A stretch of 64,000 nucleotides of DNA. Origin: Abelmoschus esculentus (taxonomy: Eukaryota; Streptophyta; Magnoliopsida; Malvales; Malvaceae). This document shows, one piece after another, positions 34,004 to 47,900 of the stretch. A program made the translations under genes and the position numbers. The stretch covers positions 14,818,501 to 14,882,500 of the forward strand of contig JAUCBN010000038.1 in NCBI GenBank assembly GCA_035048815.1. Direction: 5' to 3'. The notes beneath the pieces were generated by a model that saw nothing but the letters and a program-made list of their open reading frames with translations, was not told the origin of the DNA and made no database searches. Positions within the stretch are counted from its first letter, which is position 1. Each line of letters begins with the position of its first letter.

Positions 34004-36702
34004 ATGTATAGAGGTCAGGGAAGGTCATCGAAATCGGGGCTAATGGGAGGACCGTTCGATCGGAAGCGCATAAACGATGTGCTGGACAAGCATCTAGAGA
34101 AGTTATCACCGTCTACTTCAAGGGGATTGAACAACATCAAAGAGAAGGAAAGATTCTCAGTCCCTTCTACTTCAGTCGGTAAACCTCAGATTGATCATCG
34201 CGATTCGCGATCTTCATTTCTCTCCAAACCCCAATGTTCCGATGGTTAGTTGCTTAGATTATCGGTTGCTTTTATTTCTTCTGATATGTTGATGTTGGCT
34301 TGTCTTTCTTGTCGAGTTGATTTCATTTAAGCGGGATCTGAGGGTTTTAGGTGTTGTTCGGAAACTCTGAGCTGATCGGTTTGTGTATTTGCTTGTGAAA
34401 AGTGTTTAACTTGAATTGTCGAAGCCCAAATTAGGTTGTTTATGATGGAAGACAGCATTTATCAATTTCTATTAAAAAAAAAAAAAAACTAATTCGAATC
34501 TGTAAATTTGCTTGAAAATCGAAGCCTGTTTATCCTAATTGATTAAATTACGCTAAAAATCTTCATTCAGGAAGTCTAAAAAGTTCAAAATACAATCTTT
34601 AAAATTTGAAGTGGATTCAGATAATGAATGTTCAAAGGTTAATATTTGCATCCACTCAGTGTTCGTCATGGATAGTAATTAGAATATCCGGATTCGAATA
34701 TTATATGAATTCACTAAAAGCAAGTGGATAACTGTGAATATCCAAATCTGCACTATCCACCGCCATTCGTAGTTTTTCTCCCCTGTACTTGTTATTACAA
34801 AGTGTCATGTCTATGTTTGTAACTTAAATCTTACTATCAGCATTTTTTTGAAGCTTGTTATAGTTCTAAATTAGCATTTTCCGTCTTGTCATGTTTTTAT
34901 TTGAGAAACTACAGAGAATATTAAGACCATCAAGCATGATTGATAAGAGAGTAATTACTTTGGTTGCAGTGGAATCTGAAACTGACAGTGAAGAATCAGA
35001 TGTTAGTGGTTCCGATGGAGATGACACATCTTGGATCTCATGGTTTTGCAATTTGCGAGGAAATGAGTTATTCTGTGAAGTTGATGATGATTACATCCAA
35101 GATGACTTTAATCTTTGTGGGTTGAGCCATCAAGTTCCATATTATGACTACGCACTTGATTTAATTCTGGACATTGAGTCTTCTCATGGTAAGCACTCCA
35201 TGACTCACTGTGCAAATTTTGGAAGATTTGATAGTTTCTCGAGGTCAAGGAGAGATGCTCATGCTATACTTTCCAAAATTTAGGTCAACGTTTACTATAT
35301 TGTTTCAGTTATTTACCTTCATTTTCCAGTGAGGTGGGTTTGATTAGAGTTCATTGGGGTTTAGACTTCAGAATACATACCATACCAGTAATCCTATCTT
35401 TCTTCCCTCCACAATCCACATTGACTGCTATGCCTGCTTGAGGCTATGCTTATCGATTTTGAAAAAAAAAATATTTTATTATTTATTATCTTTGAGTTTT
35501 TGACGTTACTGCAGGAAGCTAAGGTTGGAAATCCTAAAATAGAGTGGTACCAATTCTTGTCTTGTGTTTGAAGCATTTCTGCCATATAGCTTGCAGTTGC
35601 AATGTTTGCATCTATATTCAGTCGCCTTCTCACTTTTTTTATGTTGTTGAGCATCTCACTGTCATTTGTGTCTGTTTGTTGTGCCTGTGCATTTCAATGT
35701 TTTTTCTTTTTCAATTTTCGAATGTATGGCTCCTGCTTTCATTTCTTGATATGCAACAGCCATCATTTTACCATGGTTCTTACTACTAAGTAGATGTGTT
35801 TTGGGCATTATAGGTGACATGTTCACTGAAGAACAAAATGAAATGGTTGAATCAGCCGCTGAGATGTTGTATGGTCTTATACATGTCCGCTACATATTAA
35901 CTACCAAGGGAATATCTGCTATGGTAAGTATCTGTCTTTTTATTGCTATTTTTTGTTTTCTGTTGATTTCTACATATCTTGCTTACAGCGTTCTACTTTG
36001 AAACTCGTATTTCAGTTGGAGAAGTACAAAAGCTATGACTTCGGAAGATGCCCGAGAGTGTGTTGCACTGGACAACCTTGTCTTCCAGTTGGTCAGTCAG
36101 ATATTCCTCGGTCAAGTACCGTGAAAATCTACTGCCCCAAATGTGAAGATATCTATTATCCTCGGTCGAAGTATCAAGGCAGTATCCTTTTCTATTCATT
36201 TCACCTATGGCTTTTTTCTTTTCTTTTCGATAATTACTTTTTTACTGGTGTTGAGAACTAAATTACCTGTAGTCCGGTTTCTCCATTAAGTCATGCTTGT
36301 GACATTTGACACACATCCAACCTAAAATTAGTTATACTTTTGTGTTGGACTATGCTCCTTACCCTTGCTTATGAGTCTCGATTTTGGCAGCAAAGTCTAT
36401 GTTCCCTAATGCCTTTCTGTGATGTCTTCGGGCATGTTAGAAGTCTTGTGTTTTCTTGTCATTTGTGCGGATGGAAACAAACATTTGATCGTCATTTTTA
36501 GTTTCTTCCTGTGACCAGATCATGGTTGCAATACTTTGTTTTACTGCTTAATTTTCTCGACATTGCCAAAGATATCGATGGAGCTTATTTCGGTACAACA
36601 TTTCCACATCTATTCCTGATGACATATGGGCACCTGAAGCCTCCAAAGCCAACTCAAAACTATATCCCTAGAGTTTTCGGCTTCAAGATCCACAAACCCT
36701 GA
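34004..36702 (+). CDS. CKB: Casein kinase II (CK2) beta regulatory subunit
   Basis: Five exons (34004-34244, 34970-35188, 35814-35923, 36016-36181 and 36572-36702) join in frame to 288 codons, the usual plant CKB length. CK2 beta dimerises and holds two catalytic alpha subunits in the CK2 tetramer, a Ser/Thr kinase of nucleus and cytosol. The plant-type N-terminal extension (GGPFDRKRINDVLDKHLEK) precedes an acidic patch (ESETDSEESD), the conserved TSWISWFC start, the VDDDYIQDDFNL acidic loop, the zinc ribbon (CPRVCC ... CPKC) and a C-terminal TTFPHLFLMTYG segment. The four zinc cysteines are kept; the usual Tyr before the second is Cys. The start is the first ATG of the conserved N-terminus. 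All borders are GT-AG. The 5' flank abuts satellite DNA. Confidence 0.95.
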
Positions 36703-38573
36703 CGTGATCGATACATGAGTTGCAAGCTGGAACATGTAATGCCGAGATCTATCGTCCAAAGGTGGTGCTTTTGGATTCCCCAAAATGCAAGGTGATGTGG
36801 GGTTCCTAAAGGAAAAGAAAAGACATAGAATCCGGTAAGATTGATTGATATTTCAATGAAATATGGAATGTATCTCTAGGATTGATTTATTTTTATGAAA
36901 CTTAAAGAGGGCCTTTGTTTTGTAAGCATGTTTGCTTTGGAATTGACTCTTCTCCTTTGTTCTTCATTAAAGAAAAAGGGAGGGGTAGAGGTTATCCGGG
37001 GTTCGGTTTCGGGATTCGGTGTCGGTAGATGACGCAAGTCGTTTACCACTACGCCGGTGATTTAGTCGACGAATTCGGCTTCTGCCGTTAGTTGGATAAA
37101 TCAGATGATACCCCTTCTTTTTGTCAATGGTTTCTTGGCTTGACATCAATCTTACATTTTTCAACTCTGCAAATTTGAGTTCATCTTCTACATGAATTTT
37201 GTATTCGGGCGAGTAAAACTGGATTCGATCAAATATCCACTCTTAAATCTATAACATAATCTTTGAAATCGTAAAGATTGTTTCGAATATATTATATGTT
37301 TGATTGGAAAGCTATCAACCTGATAAAACCGATACTGATTGATACTAGCCAAACTGGAATCTACATATGTTATATTTCCATCGATCCATCACAATCAACA
37401 TAAGTTAGAGTTCCATCAATCCATTATAGTTAGTGTAATTATTTCATGCACAAGTGTTTGTGGAAATTTTTTTTATTTACACTTGTTATGCAAATGAGTT
37501 GAGTTTAGAGGTGTTAATGAGTTAAGTTCGATTAGTGTTGAATTTGACTTGATTTATTAAGATTTTGAGTCGAGATCGACTAAACTTTATTGAGTTTGAG
37601 AAATCTGGACTTGGCTCGTTAAGTACTCGAATTGAGTTTGAGTTTGATTTGAGTCAATTGAGTCAAGTATCGATTGATCTTTGATCATGTCGGACTTGAG
37701 TAACTTGTCATATGTCACGTCTCATTTAAAGTGATGTCAAAAGAAAATTGATACACAAATTGTGTAAGCTCAAACTTGTTAATTTTAAGGTATAGGGTAT
37801 TAGTTTAGGGTTTAAAGGTTTAAGTTGTTGGGTTTAGAATTTAAGATTTAGATTTTAGGGTTTAGATCTATGTTTAGAGTTTATATTTTAGGGTTTCAAG
37901 TTTAAGAATTTAGATTTTAAATTATAAAAATTAAAAAATTTAGTATACTATATTTTTTTAGTAGTTTACGAGCTTTTCGAGTCAGATATTAGATAATTCA
38001 GCTCACTTTTAACTATAATCAAATATCTATAACAAGAGTAGCAACAACAACGGTAAATTGAAACAGGATCAACTTTCGGATATTTTTCATAATCAAGCGG
38101 ATGCATATGAATTTTATGGGTGGTTTCGTTAGATATATAAGATATTTAAAAATTATATTTTAAAAACTAAAAAATATTAAAATATATTTAAAAAGTTATG
38201 ATAAAATTTATAGTGTACTAATGACATCATCTGCAAGTAGTGTCTTATATTTTTTTTTCTTTCAACACGTCCACTGAATATTTTAGATATTAAATAAATT
38301 TTATGATAACAGATTAAATTTTAGATCCTAATATGATATATGGATTGAAAATATTACAAATATACATTTCGCACTTAAATTAAGTAAATTCTCTTAATTT
38401 AAGACTTAGAAAATTTATATTCTAAATTAATACTTAAATTAGACACATTCTTTCAAGTTGATATTTAAAAAAATTATATTCTCAAATTATACTTTAACAA
38501 ACACCTTTATCTTAAAATTTTATTCTCCATTTTTTACCAAATATTTATAAACTAATCATATCTAGCACGTGTT
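36703..38573. other. CKB 3' flank and AT-rich intergenic DNA
   Basis: 36703-36950 is probably the CKB 3' UTR. 36970-37160 is unusually GC-rich for the region, with no recognisable product. 37505-37720 starts TAGAGGTGTTAATGAG and is rich in GAGTTTGAG-type repeats, like one end of a hAT element, but no opposite end was found. 37785-37925 is a telomere-like TTTAGGGTTT tract. Nothing else is seen. Confidence 0.4.
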
Positions 38574-38645
38574 TCCATTGTCGTCCAGTGGTTAGGATAT
38601 CTGGCTTTCACCCAGGAGACCCGGGTTCAATTCCCGGCAATGGAA
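38574..38645 (+). tRNA. trnE-UUC: tRNA-Glu (UUC)
   Basis: 72 nt fold as a tRNA. Acceptor stem TCCATTG pairs with CAATGGA and the discriminator is A. The D arm includes CCAGTGGTTAGGA. The anticodon stem TCTGG/CCAGG encloses the loop CTTTCAC, giving anticodon TTC. The T arm is CCGGGTTCAATTCCCGG. Internal A and B boxes for RNA polymerase III are present and no intron is seen. It inserts glutamate during cytosolic translation. Sequence and promoter look like the nuclear gene, not an organellar one. Confidence 0.97.
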
Positions 38646-38653
38646 TTTTTTTT
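38646..38653 (+). terminator. RNA polymerase III terminator of tRNA-Glu
   Basis: A run of eight T directly follows the tRNA 3' end. Confidence 0.85.
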
Positions 38654-41600
38654 CTTTTCAAGTATCGTCGGCAGAGCCATGGGTTATTTATGGTCGAATT
38701 GTGGTTAACCTCCTCAACTATTCACAAATTCTATATTTAATCCCCACATTGCTTGCTTTTAACATATGTATCTTTTGTTATGATTCGAGGGTTAAACCAG
38801 TTTTTTTTACTCAAAAAATTTAAAGTAATTAAAAATAGTTAAAGATTTGATCTTTAAACTTTAATTTTTTATCATTTTAGTCCTCGGATCTTGGTTTGTC
38901 AAAAATTAGATTTTCGTAAAACATTAGTTTACTCACGGCAATAAAAAACCGAGGCCTTAATAATTTAAGTTAGAACCAAAAGTTTGAAATTTAAAGAGTA
39001 CAAAGATTAAATTCATAAATTTGTACATAACTTTCTTCTCACTTCTATTTTGGTTAATAGAATTTAAAAATTTTCAATTTAATAACATAACTTTTGATTT
39101 ATTCCTATTTTGGTTATTCTCGAATAACATAATTATACAAATTCAAAATTTTAATTTCGATACAGTCCTTTTAAATAAATTATTTTAATTCAGTTACGAT
39201 TCACGGTTTTCAACAAAATTGATTAATCATTTTAATAAGTTATATACAATATATGTATATTTTATGCATTAAAATATCTTATAGTATAGTGATTTTGATA
39301 ATCTTCTAATTTTTTAAAAATATATTTTAGCTTTAGGTAGAAATTAGAATTACTAGGTGTGAAGTCTCAATTTGACTTTCTATTTTTTTTTACTTTTATC
39401 AAAATCGAACAATTATTAAATTTGTCATATTTGATATTTTAACAAGTAAAAAATCATTACTTGAATCAATTGTTTCAGTTAACCCGTCAATCAATTATCT
39501 GATTTAATTGATATAATATAAGATTTGAAAATTAAATAATCCGAATTTGCGAATTAGTCAAAAATAATATTTTAGGGATTAATCAAACTCGATTCTATAC
39601 ATATTTTCTTTAATAAATTATTTCGATTTAATTATGATACACAATTTTAAACAAAATTGATTAATCAATATTATCAGTTATATACAATATTTTACAAACT
39701 TTATGCATTAAAATATCTTATACTCTATTAATTTTAACACTTTTGATTTTCAATACGTTTTGGCTTTGAGTATGATTATTATGTATGAATTTTTAATTTT
39801 TTACTTTCTAGTTGTTTTTGCACTTATCCCAATCGAACAATTAGTAAAGCAAAAATTCTTTACTTGTATAAAATATTCTAGTTAACTGGTCAATTAATTA
39901 TTTGATATGATTAATATACTATATTATACTATATAATATAAAATAATATCGATAATTGAATAATCTAAATTTAACAATTAATCAAGATTATTCATAAGGA
40001 TTAATTAAATTTTTCAATTTCTCGAACTTTTTTATTCGAGAGTGGTCAAGATAGGAATAATTCGTAAATTGAATTATTAAATTGAAAATTTTTAAAATTT
40101 TAGTGACCAAAATATGAGTTAAAAGAAAGTTAAGTGATAAACTAAAATTTTTAGTAGCTAGAATGTAAATTTTAAAATTTAATAATCAAAATAAAAATAC
40201 TTTAAAATTCCAATAACCATTTATATAACATATCTTTTTTTTACGCAAATTGTATATTAAAATATAATTTATTTAGTATTTGTTTGTGTTGTTTGTAACG
40301 CGTTATATTGTATAATATGGACACACTAATAATAATGTGTTTATATATATTTAATTTATAACGTTATATAACTTTTTTAATAGTTAAAAATAATGATAAG
40401 ATAATATATATTTATATATATATTTAAATTTTTTTACGATATACGTATATCTCATAAAATAAATAAATAAAATCTCTTAAACATAACATCACATGACTGT
40501 AAATATAAGACATGATATTTTGGGAATTGCTATATGAAGGTAATCAATCGAACAAGTTGAGATAAAAATATTTTAAATTAGTTAAGTTAAAGCCATTTTT
40601 TATAATTTAAATGTTATTTGATTTTTTTAAGTCAAATTTATAGACTTCAAGTTAAATTGAATTGTTCGAATTTCTAATAAAATTTGATTGTAAATATTTT
40701 TAATGTTATAATATCAATTATTTTTAATTTAAACAACTTTTTTTATAACTATATATAATATTTATGTATTTTTATATCCGACCTAATTATCTGTCAACCT
40801 TAAAAAATTCAGGTATTTCCCTAAAAAAATTATCCAAGCAAACCAGGTATTTAACCCAAAAATTTTACTGGGTAGTTAGATCGAGGCCGAAACAAAATTT
40901 TTTGGTTACTAAGTACTTGACCCGATATTTTTAATTTTTTAATTATATTTTTAATTTAAATTATTTAATATTTATATTTAAAATAAAATTTAAAATCTTT
41001 AAATTATTTTTATATTTATATTATGCATTTTTGAAAAATTTAAATTTTAAATATATTTTTATTAATTTATTAATACAAGATTCAAAACAAAAAACAAAAT
41101 TAATATTTTTTTGATAAATTTTAATATTATATATATTCTAAAACTTACTTCAAATCATTAATTTTTGATCAATTGAATCATAACAACAGTAATGACATGT
41201 TCCATTCCCATTGTCTGAGCATTCTGATACCTCATTTGCCTTTCTTTTCAAATAGTTGTTCATGTAACATGCCTGACATGAATACATGAGGATGGCAACA
41301 AGTGTATAAAAGCATGCATACATGATGAGGATGGCAACCATTTTCCCGATTAGCCTTCGACTCTAATATCAAGTACAGTTTTGCAAAGATGAACAGGCGG
41401 GAAATCACTTCGATCTAAACTTCTAACCTTAAATCATAAATTTTAAAGTCAACCCTAAAATTTACAGACCTACACATTGTGTATCAAAATATTTTCATAT
41501 TTCTTAACTCATCTTGCAATAAAGAATTCAAGTTCTAGAGATCAAAAATTGAGTTCCAATGATCAGAAATCAAACCTGAACACCTGGGTGCTATATTCTG

Positions 41601-41880
41601 TCCTGGTTTGTTTCTTGAATGCTTGGTTCTTGTAATCAGAGATCAAGTTCCTGTAATAAATTATCAAAATCGATAACCTCAAATTTCGAAAGAGGTGCGA
41701 CAGAGAAAGAGACTAGCAACTCTGGATGCTAAATTCGAATCTTCCATAATTATAATGAATATTTTTCCAGGGAACAGAAATAATGTAAGAAGAAGAAAGA
41801 ACCCATATTTAAAACCCCACCCACCCACATAAAAAGAGTTTCAGCGACTAGACTAGAGTGCTATACATGAATTTCTTTCT
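38654..41880. other. Very AT-rich intergenic DNA
   Basis: No gene seen. It contains a two-copy ~438-bp duplication (separate entry). A short minus-strand frame at 41150-41341 has no recognisable domain and is treated as chance. 41350-41880 may hold the 3' UTR or downstream region of the eIF4G gene. Confidence 0.5.
39150..40030 (+). repeat. Direct duplication, two copies of ~438 bp
   Basis: ACAAAATTGATTAATCA at 39213 recurs at 39651. Around it AGTTATATACAATAT, TTTATGCATTAAAATATCTT, TTTTGGCTTTGAG-like and GAACAATTA blocks recur in the same order 438 bp apart. Copies are diverged by substitutions and small indels. Confidence 0.65.
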
Positions 41881-41923
41881 TTCTATTAACAAAATATTCC
41901 GGAGCATCAGTCACGAATCTGTA

Positions 41924-44900
41924 CTAAATAAAGAACTTGTCTAAAATACTGGATTTGTTAGGCTGTGGTGGTCGAAAGTCCTCCAATCGCAAACTCGAAC
42001 TTGATAGAATTTCATTTAAGAAAGTTTCTCCCTTGTCGGTCTTAATTGCCACCAAGGTGCTCCCAAGAACATCAGCAGCAAGGCCTGTTTCTAGTAGATA
42101 ACCAGGCTCCTCTCCGACGTCATGTATTAATCGACCAATCTCACTCAGGGTAGTTACATTTTCTGCTATGGTTTTGGCAAAGAAACGACCAAGAAATTCC
42201 GCAGCTTTTGGAGCATCATTCACTGCATCCTCCAATGTGCTGAGAACAGACTCAAACCTAAATGAAGAAAAGGAGAAAATACTTAAAAAAAAATGAGTTC
42301 AGAAGGTTGTAATCAATGGATAAATATCTAAATTAAATGCACTCATGTCTGACATATATTCGATAGTCTCAAGTCCGGAAAACAGGGGTAGATATTGTCA
42401 AATGATTCTCATACCCTTTAACAAGCTGAACTTGGCTCAACACACCATCATGGGACCTTGCCAGATTGACAAGTAGCTTCGCCAAAAGATCTCGTTCCAT
42501 GTCTTTTCTCTCAAAAGAGTCTGTTACCCAAAGGGCAATCATTTTTGGATGGAAGCTTTGACAGTGCAAATCTTTGATGCACAAACCAACTTCTTTCTCA
42601 TCTCTAGCACTGAAAGAATTAAAGGCAAAATTGCTCAGTACTCCATAGAAGTAACCTTATACTATCATCAAAACCGTAGATAGAACAAGAACAACAGTAT
42701 AAATATGTACTACAATTCTTCAGTTTATCCTCAACAACTGCACTACTTACCTTATATTGAACCATTAGTATCAATATCAAAATTATATCATATTTGCCTA
42801 AACAACATACTTTGATAAAAATAAAATAAAAAAACTTTAAATATCAATATCCTATTATCAGAAATTTTAAAAACTAACTATAACTTTTCAAGTTTACCAT
42901 CATAAGCAGCACTATTCAATTTAAATCAAGACATCAGTATTAATATTAACATCCAAATCTCAATATCCTTTCAAGTTCTAGAAATAACAAACTCTCCAAA
43001 TTTGCTTCTAAATCTGATCAAGTTTACCATCAGCAGCAGCACTATTCAATTTAAGCAATTTACATTTCAACTTTCTGTTAATGGCGAAAGAGCATATGTG
43101 CAGATGAATGTGTTCGAATTTATGCATATACATGTTAAAAGGAAACAGAAAGACTAGTATGGGGACATTAAAATCGTAGATGAATCAAGAGGATACCTGT
43201 AAAATTCTTTAATAGCGGCCATAGACATTTCCATCAAGCGCTCCTCAGGCCAGCTCTTTTCTAGAGGAACATTTTGGGTAAAACCTGACTTTTGGCCTTG
43301 TGCAGGAGAAGCAGCAGGAGAACTAAAAACATTCAAACCAGCAGCCGTTCTATTTGAATCTCCTGAAATTGGAGAAACATCAGCTAAGAGAGTACTTGAC
43401 AATGCTGGTGGTCCTCTAAAAGCCACCCCTCTAGCTAGACCACCTTGGGGGTCCAAGGTTATAGAATCATCACCAACTGATTTTTGAGGCAAGGGAACTG
43501 ACAAATTCCTGGCCTCAAAAGACTGTCTGTCATCCATGCGAACATTCTGAGCCCCAAGACCACGATGTTGGGTGGGAGACCCACGGGAACTACCCACCTG
43601 AGCCCCAGGAGAAGATAATGATGGCGCTCGTGGACCAAAATCCAAGGGTGCTCTTTTTGCACCAGGATTGATGCCAGGACCACGTGCAAGCCTACTGGTT
43701 TGAGCTTGTCGCTCTTGAGCAGCATCTCTGTGTACTTCCTCAATCTTTTTAGGCCCGTCAACTTTCCTCCTCTGCTGCCACTTATTCTTTCTCAGATCAA
43801 TAGCATCTCTCAACATGAATCTAACCCTAGAAGATAATTTCATATTGTTTGACAACTTAGCCATCCTCTCAAAATAAGCATCCATATATACCTTTGCTTT
43901 GGGATGGTCAATCATTTCTCCAATCGTACTCATTAATTTGCATAAAGCCTCAACATCTTCCTCATCAGGGTTCTCATACTCACCGAGTAATTTCTTGATG
44001 CATTCATGCATAATTCTCTCGGTTAACATTTTCTTCTTGTATAACTCCCCAATAAGTCTAATGTTACCCAACATTCGTCTTCGTGCCTTGATTCTCTTCT
44101 CCTCTCTTTCCTCCACAGACTGTTTAGCCTCACCCTCTTCCTCAACTTTATTTGCTTCTTCTTGTTCTCTCTCCCCTCTTTCAAATTCCTCCTGGCACTT
44201 GTTCAGCAGCAATCTCTTGAAAGTTATCTTTTCGTTGTCTTCACTAAAATCAGGCAACTCTCCTGCTAAATGATAACAGAAGTTTGCATACATTTCACAG
44301 AAAGTAGGCTCCATCAAAGCTTTGTCAAAGATTTGTGAGATGACACCAGTGAGTGTACCAGCGTTGTCAATGTTTACTGCTTTAACTTGCTCAAAGAGTT
44401 TCTCAAAATTTTGGGGAGTTAGTTTGTTCAAAATGGCTTTCAGTTGCCTTTGCTTTAAGGCTTCCTCATCAGTCACTTTACCCACTTCATACTTCCTTTC
44501 AGCTTTGTGCATCATCTGTAACGGTGTTTGCGGCAAAGAAATCAACCCCTTTTGCTGATAGTTAGGAACACGTTGCCACCTGTCAGTAACAGGACTACGA
44601 GGTATCCATCCTTGAGGGTCCATAGGGTGCATTTGTCCAGGAAACATCGCTCCAACAAATGGCAGAGTTGTTGGAACTCTTGCGTGCCTTGGAACACCAA
44701 AGTTACCTCCCTGGACAGGCTGAAAACCTGCAACAGCAGCAGAAGCACCATAAGCAAGATCAAGATGCACATCCCGTCCAGGCACAAAAGAACCAGGAAG
44801 TTTCATCCATCTGTCATAATCAACCATTCCACTAGCTCGGCGATCAAATCGAGATCCACTATATTGCCTATCTATTCTTCTTCCAGGGCTAGGATATGAA

Positions 44901-47900
44901 TCACGATCAACAAGGTGAGAGGTATTGACGTTGGCAACAATCAAGGCCTCAGCAATATCGGAAGCAATCTCAAAATCTTGTGGGAGATCAGCACACTGCT
45001 CAGCGAACTTAAGAAGAAAATCTCTGGAATACTTCTTTGATATATTCCCACTTCCATCTTCCTCATGATTTATTATCCCTTCATGAGCCTTTTCAAAATT
45101 TTCTGAAGTTTCTAACTTTGGCACAGAAATATCAGCAGCATCTTCCCAATCATCCAATTCAGTTTTAGTTTTTGCAATTTTATCACTTTTTGTAGAATCC
45201 ACCTGAGGGGACGCATGAGATACCAGCTTCAAATTAACACCATTGCAATTGCTGTTTGCACTAGCTGAAGGTATTGTCCCTTTCTTTTCCTCAGGACCTT
45301 TAAATGCCATATAGAGATCAGAAGTTGCCCCAGCAGCATCTGTCCTCTGAATAATTTCTTTTCTGTTTTTTCCCCCTCTAGTTGAGGCACTCTTTGTCCT
45401 ATTGAATTCTGGTGCAGGTTTGTCCTTTGTGCTAGGTACAGGAACACCTCCTTCATATTTTGATATCGAGTCAGAGAGATCAGGAGTAGTGGCTGGAGCA
45501 AAATGCTGGTCAGATGCTCCAGATTTAGTAACAATGATTTCATTGCCATCAATGGCACTAGGAGATGCATTGGAACCAAAGGTGATATCAACATTTGAAC
45601 TTTCAAACATTGTAGAGTTGGAAATTTTAGAGCTAAAGACATCAGTATCAATGACTCCCTCATTTCCAATGCTAACCTCAAACGTGACAGCTGGAGCAGA
45701 AGATAAGCTACCGTCACTTGAAGTCACTGAAGGTTTTAGTGATCCATCCTCTTCAACTGGAGGCAAGCTAATTGATAAAGATGAATCAGATACCTTTTCC
45801 CCAACAGAAACTGTTACTGGCTTGACTGTAACATGTGTTATGCCTAAGGGAGCAGAAGATGCTACATTGTGACCATCAGGTGCCAATTCAAAACTAGGTG
45901 ATTCTGAAGTACCAATCCTTATATTTAGAGACTTATTAACCGGAAGTGACCCATCGGCTGCCGCTGAATTCATGTAAGAAATGTTTTGATGACTCTGGCC
46001 AACAGGAAATCTTGGCCCTTGGTCATTGGGTACTACTGCCATCTGGCAACTGGACAATGGCAGAGAAGTTGGTGGTGGATAAAACATGGAATTGGTATTG
46101 TAAGAATTGGAATAATAGCTGACTAAATGAGAAGGTGCAAATGATGGAACTGGCTGGGATTGAGGAGGCACATTAGGATGAGACCTTGGACCAGACGACC
46201 CACCATCTAAATATGTTTCTGTTCGTTTATTAAGCCTTAATTCTTCACGAGTCTCGGGGTGTGTAATCTTGACAGGAGTAGTTTTACGAGGAACTCCAAA
46301 CTTTCCTCCTTGCTGTTGAGAATACTGAGGGGCAATACCCATTCCCAAGCTACCCAAAGGTTGTGTGAAACTCAAGCCCTGAACCTGATGCATCATTCCC
46401 TGAGGCGGCAATAGAATAGGATGAAGACCTGGAACAAAAACTGGTTGCTGCATCACCTGAGGGACATTTCCCATTGGTAATGGCATATGCATGGGCATCT
46501 GAACTGAAGGAGTCTGAGACCGAATATGTGGATTAGGCCCACCAAATTGCATGGAAACCTGGGGTTGGAGATGAAAAGGCATTTGCATAGGAAGGTTAAT
46601 AAGAGCTGGGTTCTGTGTCTGGTTTACAGGGGGTCCAGCAGAGGCTTGTACATCTTTCTTCACCTTTGGCACTGGGTGAGCCTCCCCAGAGTTAGATTGA
46701 TTGATTACAGAAGAATCCTTTTTTGGCAGCTGCTGCTTAGGAGCAGGAGTGGGCAAATTTGACACTGGTTTAAAAGAAGATTCCTGGCATGCCTGCAGGT
46801 AAACAATGTTATTTGAATATATAAGTGAAATCCTAAGATTCGAAAACAATCAGTTAAAAAGAACCAAGATCATGAACATGAGGATATTATAATTAAGTTT
46901 CTACTGGGAATTCTCTTACTATTAGAAAAGTAAGCTGGGTGAATGAGAATGCATTTTTTAGTATCATGCAGTGTAACATTGAACTGTTCTTGAAGATTAA
47001 ACTGCATTTTTTATGAAAAGAGACAAACCTGATCTCGTTTCTGCTCATCAAAATTTGGGGGAGCAGAGCTAGTTCGAGCTGGAATCTGATACAAATAAGA
47101 AAACGAAACCTGGTGTTAGAAACAAGATTGCAAATTGGCAGAAGGATGGAAGACCATCATGAATAGCAAGCTACCTGCATTCCATTCATGAAACCAGAAC
47201 TTATGGACCCAAACTGTAAAGATAATGCTTGGGATGCATCTCCTGGAATTAATCCATAAAAACAGTTAAAAAATATAATTAGTAACATCAGCTTAAAACT
47301 AGAAATGCTATCATGATATAAAAACAATCACAATACAAAATGCTACTCCACAAGTAAATTGAAGATACTCAAGTTTTCACATAATTGAAGTAGCTTAATC
47401 CTATATGCTTATAATACCAAACACAATAGAAACATACCCTTTGTGGGAGTTGCAGGGATACTACTGTAAGAAGATTGAGAAGTAGGAGGCTTTGGAACAG
47501 CACGGGTGCTCCTCTGATTAGCATGTGAATCAACAGGCTTGGCAGGACTGCTTGTAACTGGCGTATCTGATGTCCCTATCAGCAAAAATGAAAATGAATA
47601 AAATCAAGATAATCGTATTTTATTCAGTTACGAATCTGAAAAGGGAAAGCAGCTTAAGAATTTTGAATCAAACCTTTCAAGTGCGACTGTGCACGTGCAC
47701 CATTTTGTATATCACGGGTGGCAGAAGCATTACTAGACTCGGTAGAATTTACAGCCTGAGAATTCACCCTAGATTGCCCTCCTTGTGCATTGTTAGACTT
47801 CTTAAAACTACTATATCAGGATCAACCAACAAACAAGGAAACAATAATACATGAACCACACAGAAAACCATAATAATAAAGGAACCCTAATTAAACTGGC

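Noticed and set aside
37505..37720. hAT element starting TAGAGGTGTTAATG
   Set aside because: Only one end was seen. Without the opposite end or a target duplication it is mentioned only in the intergenic entry.
41150..41341. 63-codon minus-strand frame with several cysteines
   Set aside because: No recognised motif. It contains short direct repeats (GAGGATGGCAAC) and has no splice or promoter context linking it to eIF4G.
43899..44899. Plus-strand open frames of 78-124 codons opposite eIF4G
   Set aside because: They lie antisense to the conserved MIF4G exon and have no domain of their own. They are by-products of the eIF4G codons.
45229..45872. Open frames of 156-162 codons on both strands in the eIF4G exon
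   Set aside because: They overlap the eIF4G frame in its Ser-rich middle part, which leaves other frames open by chance.
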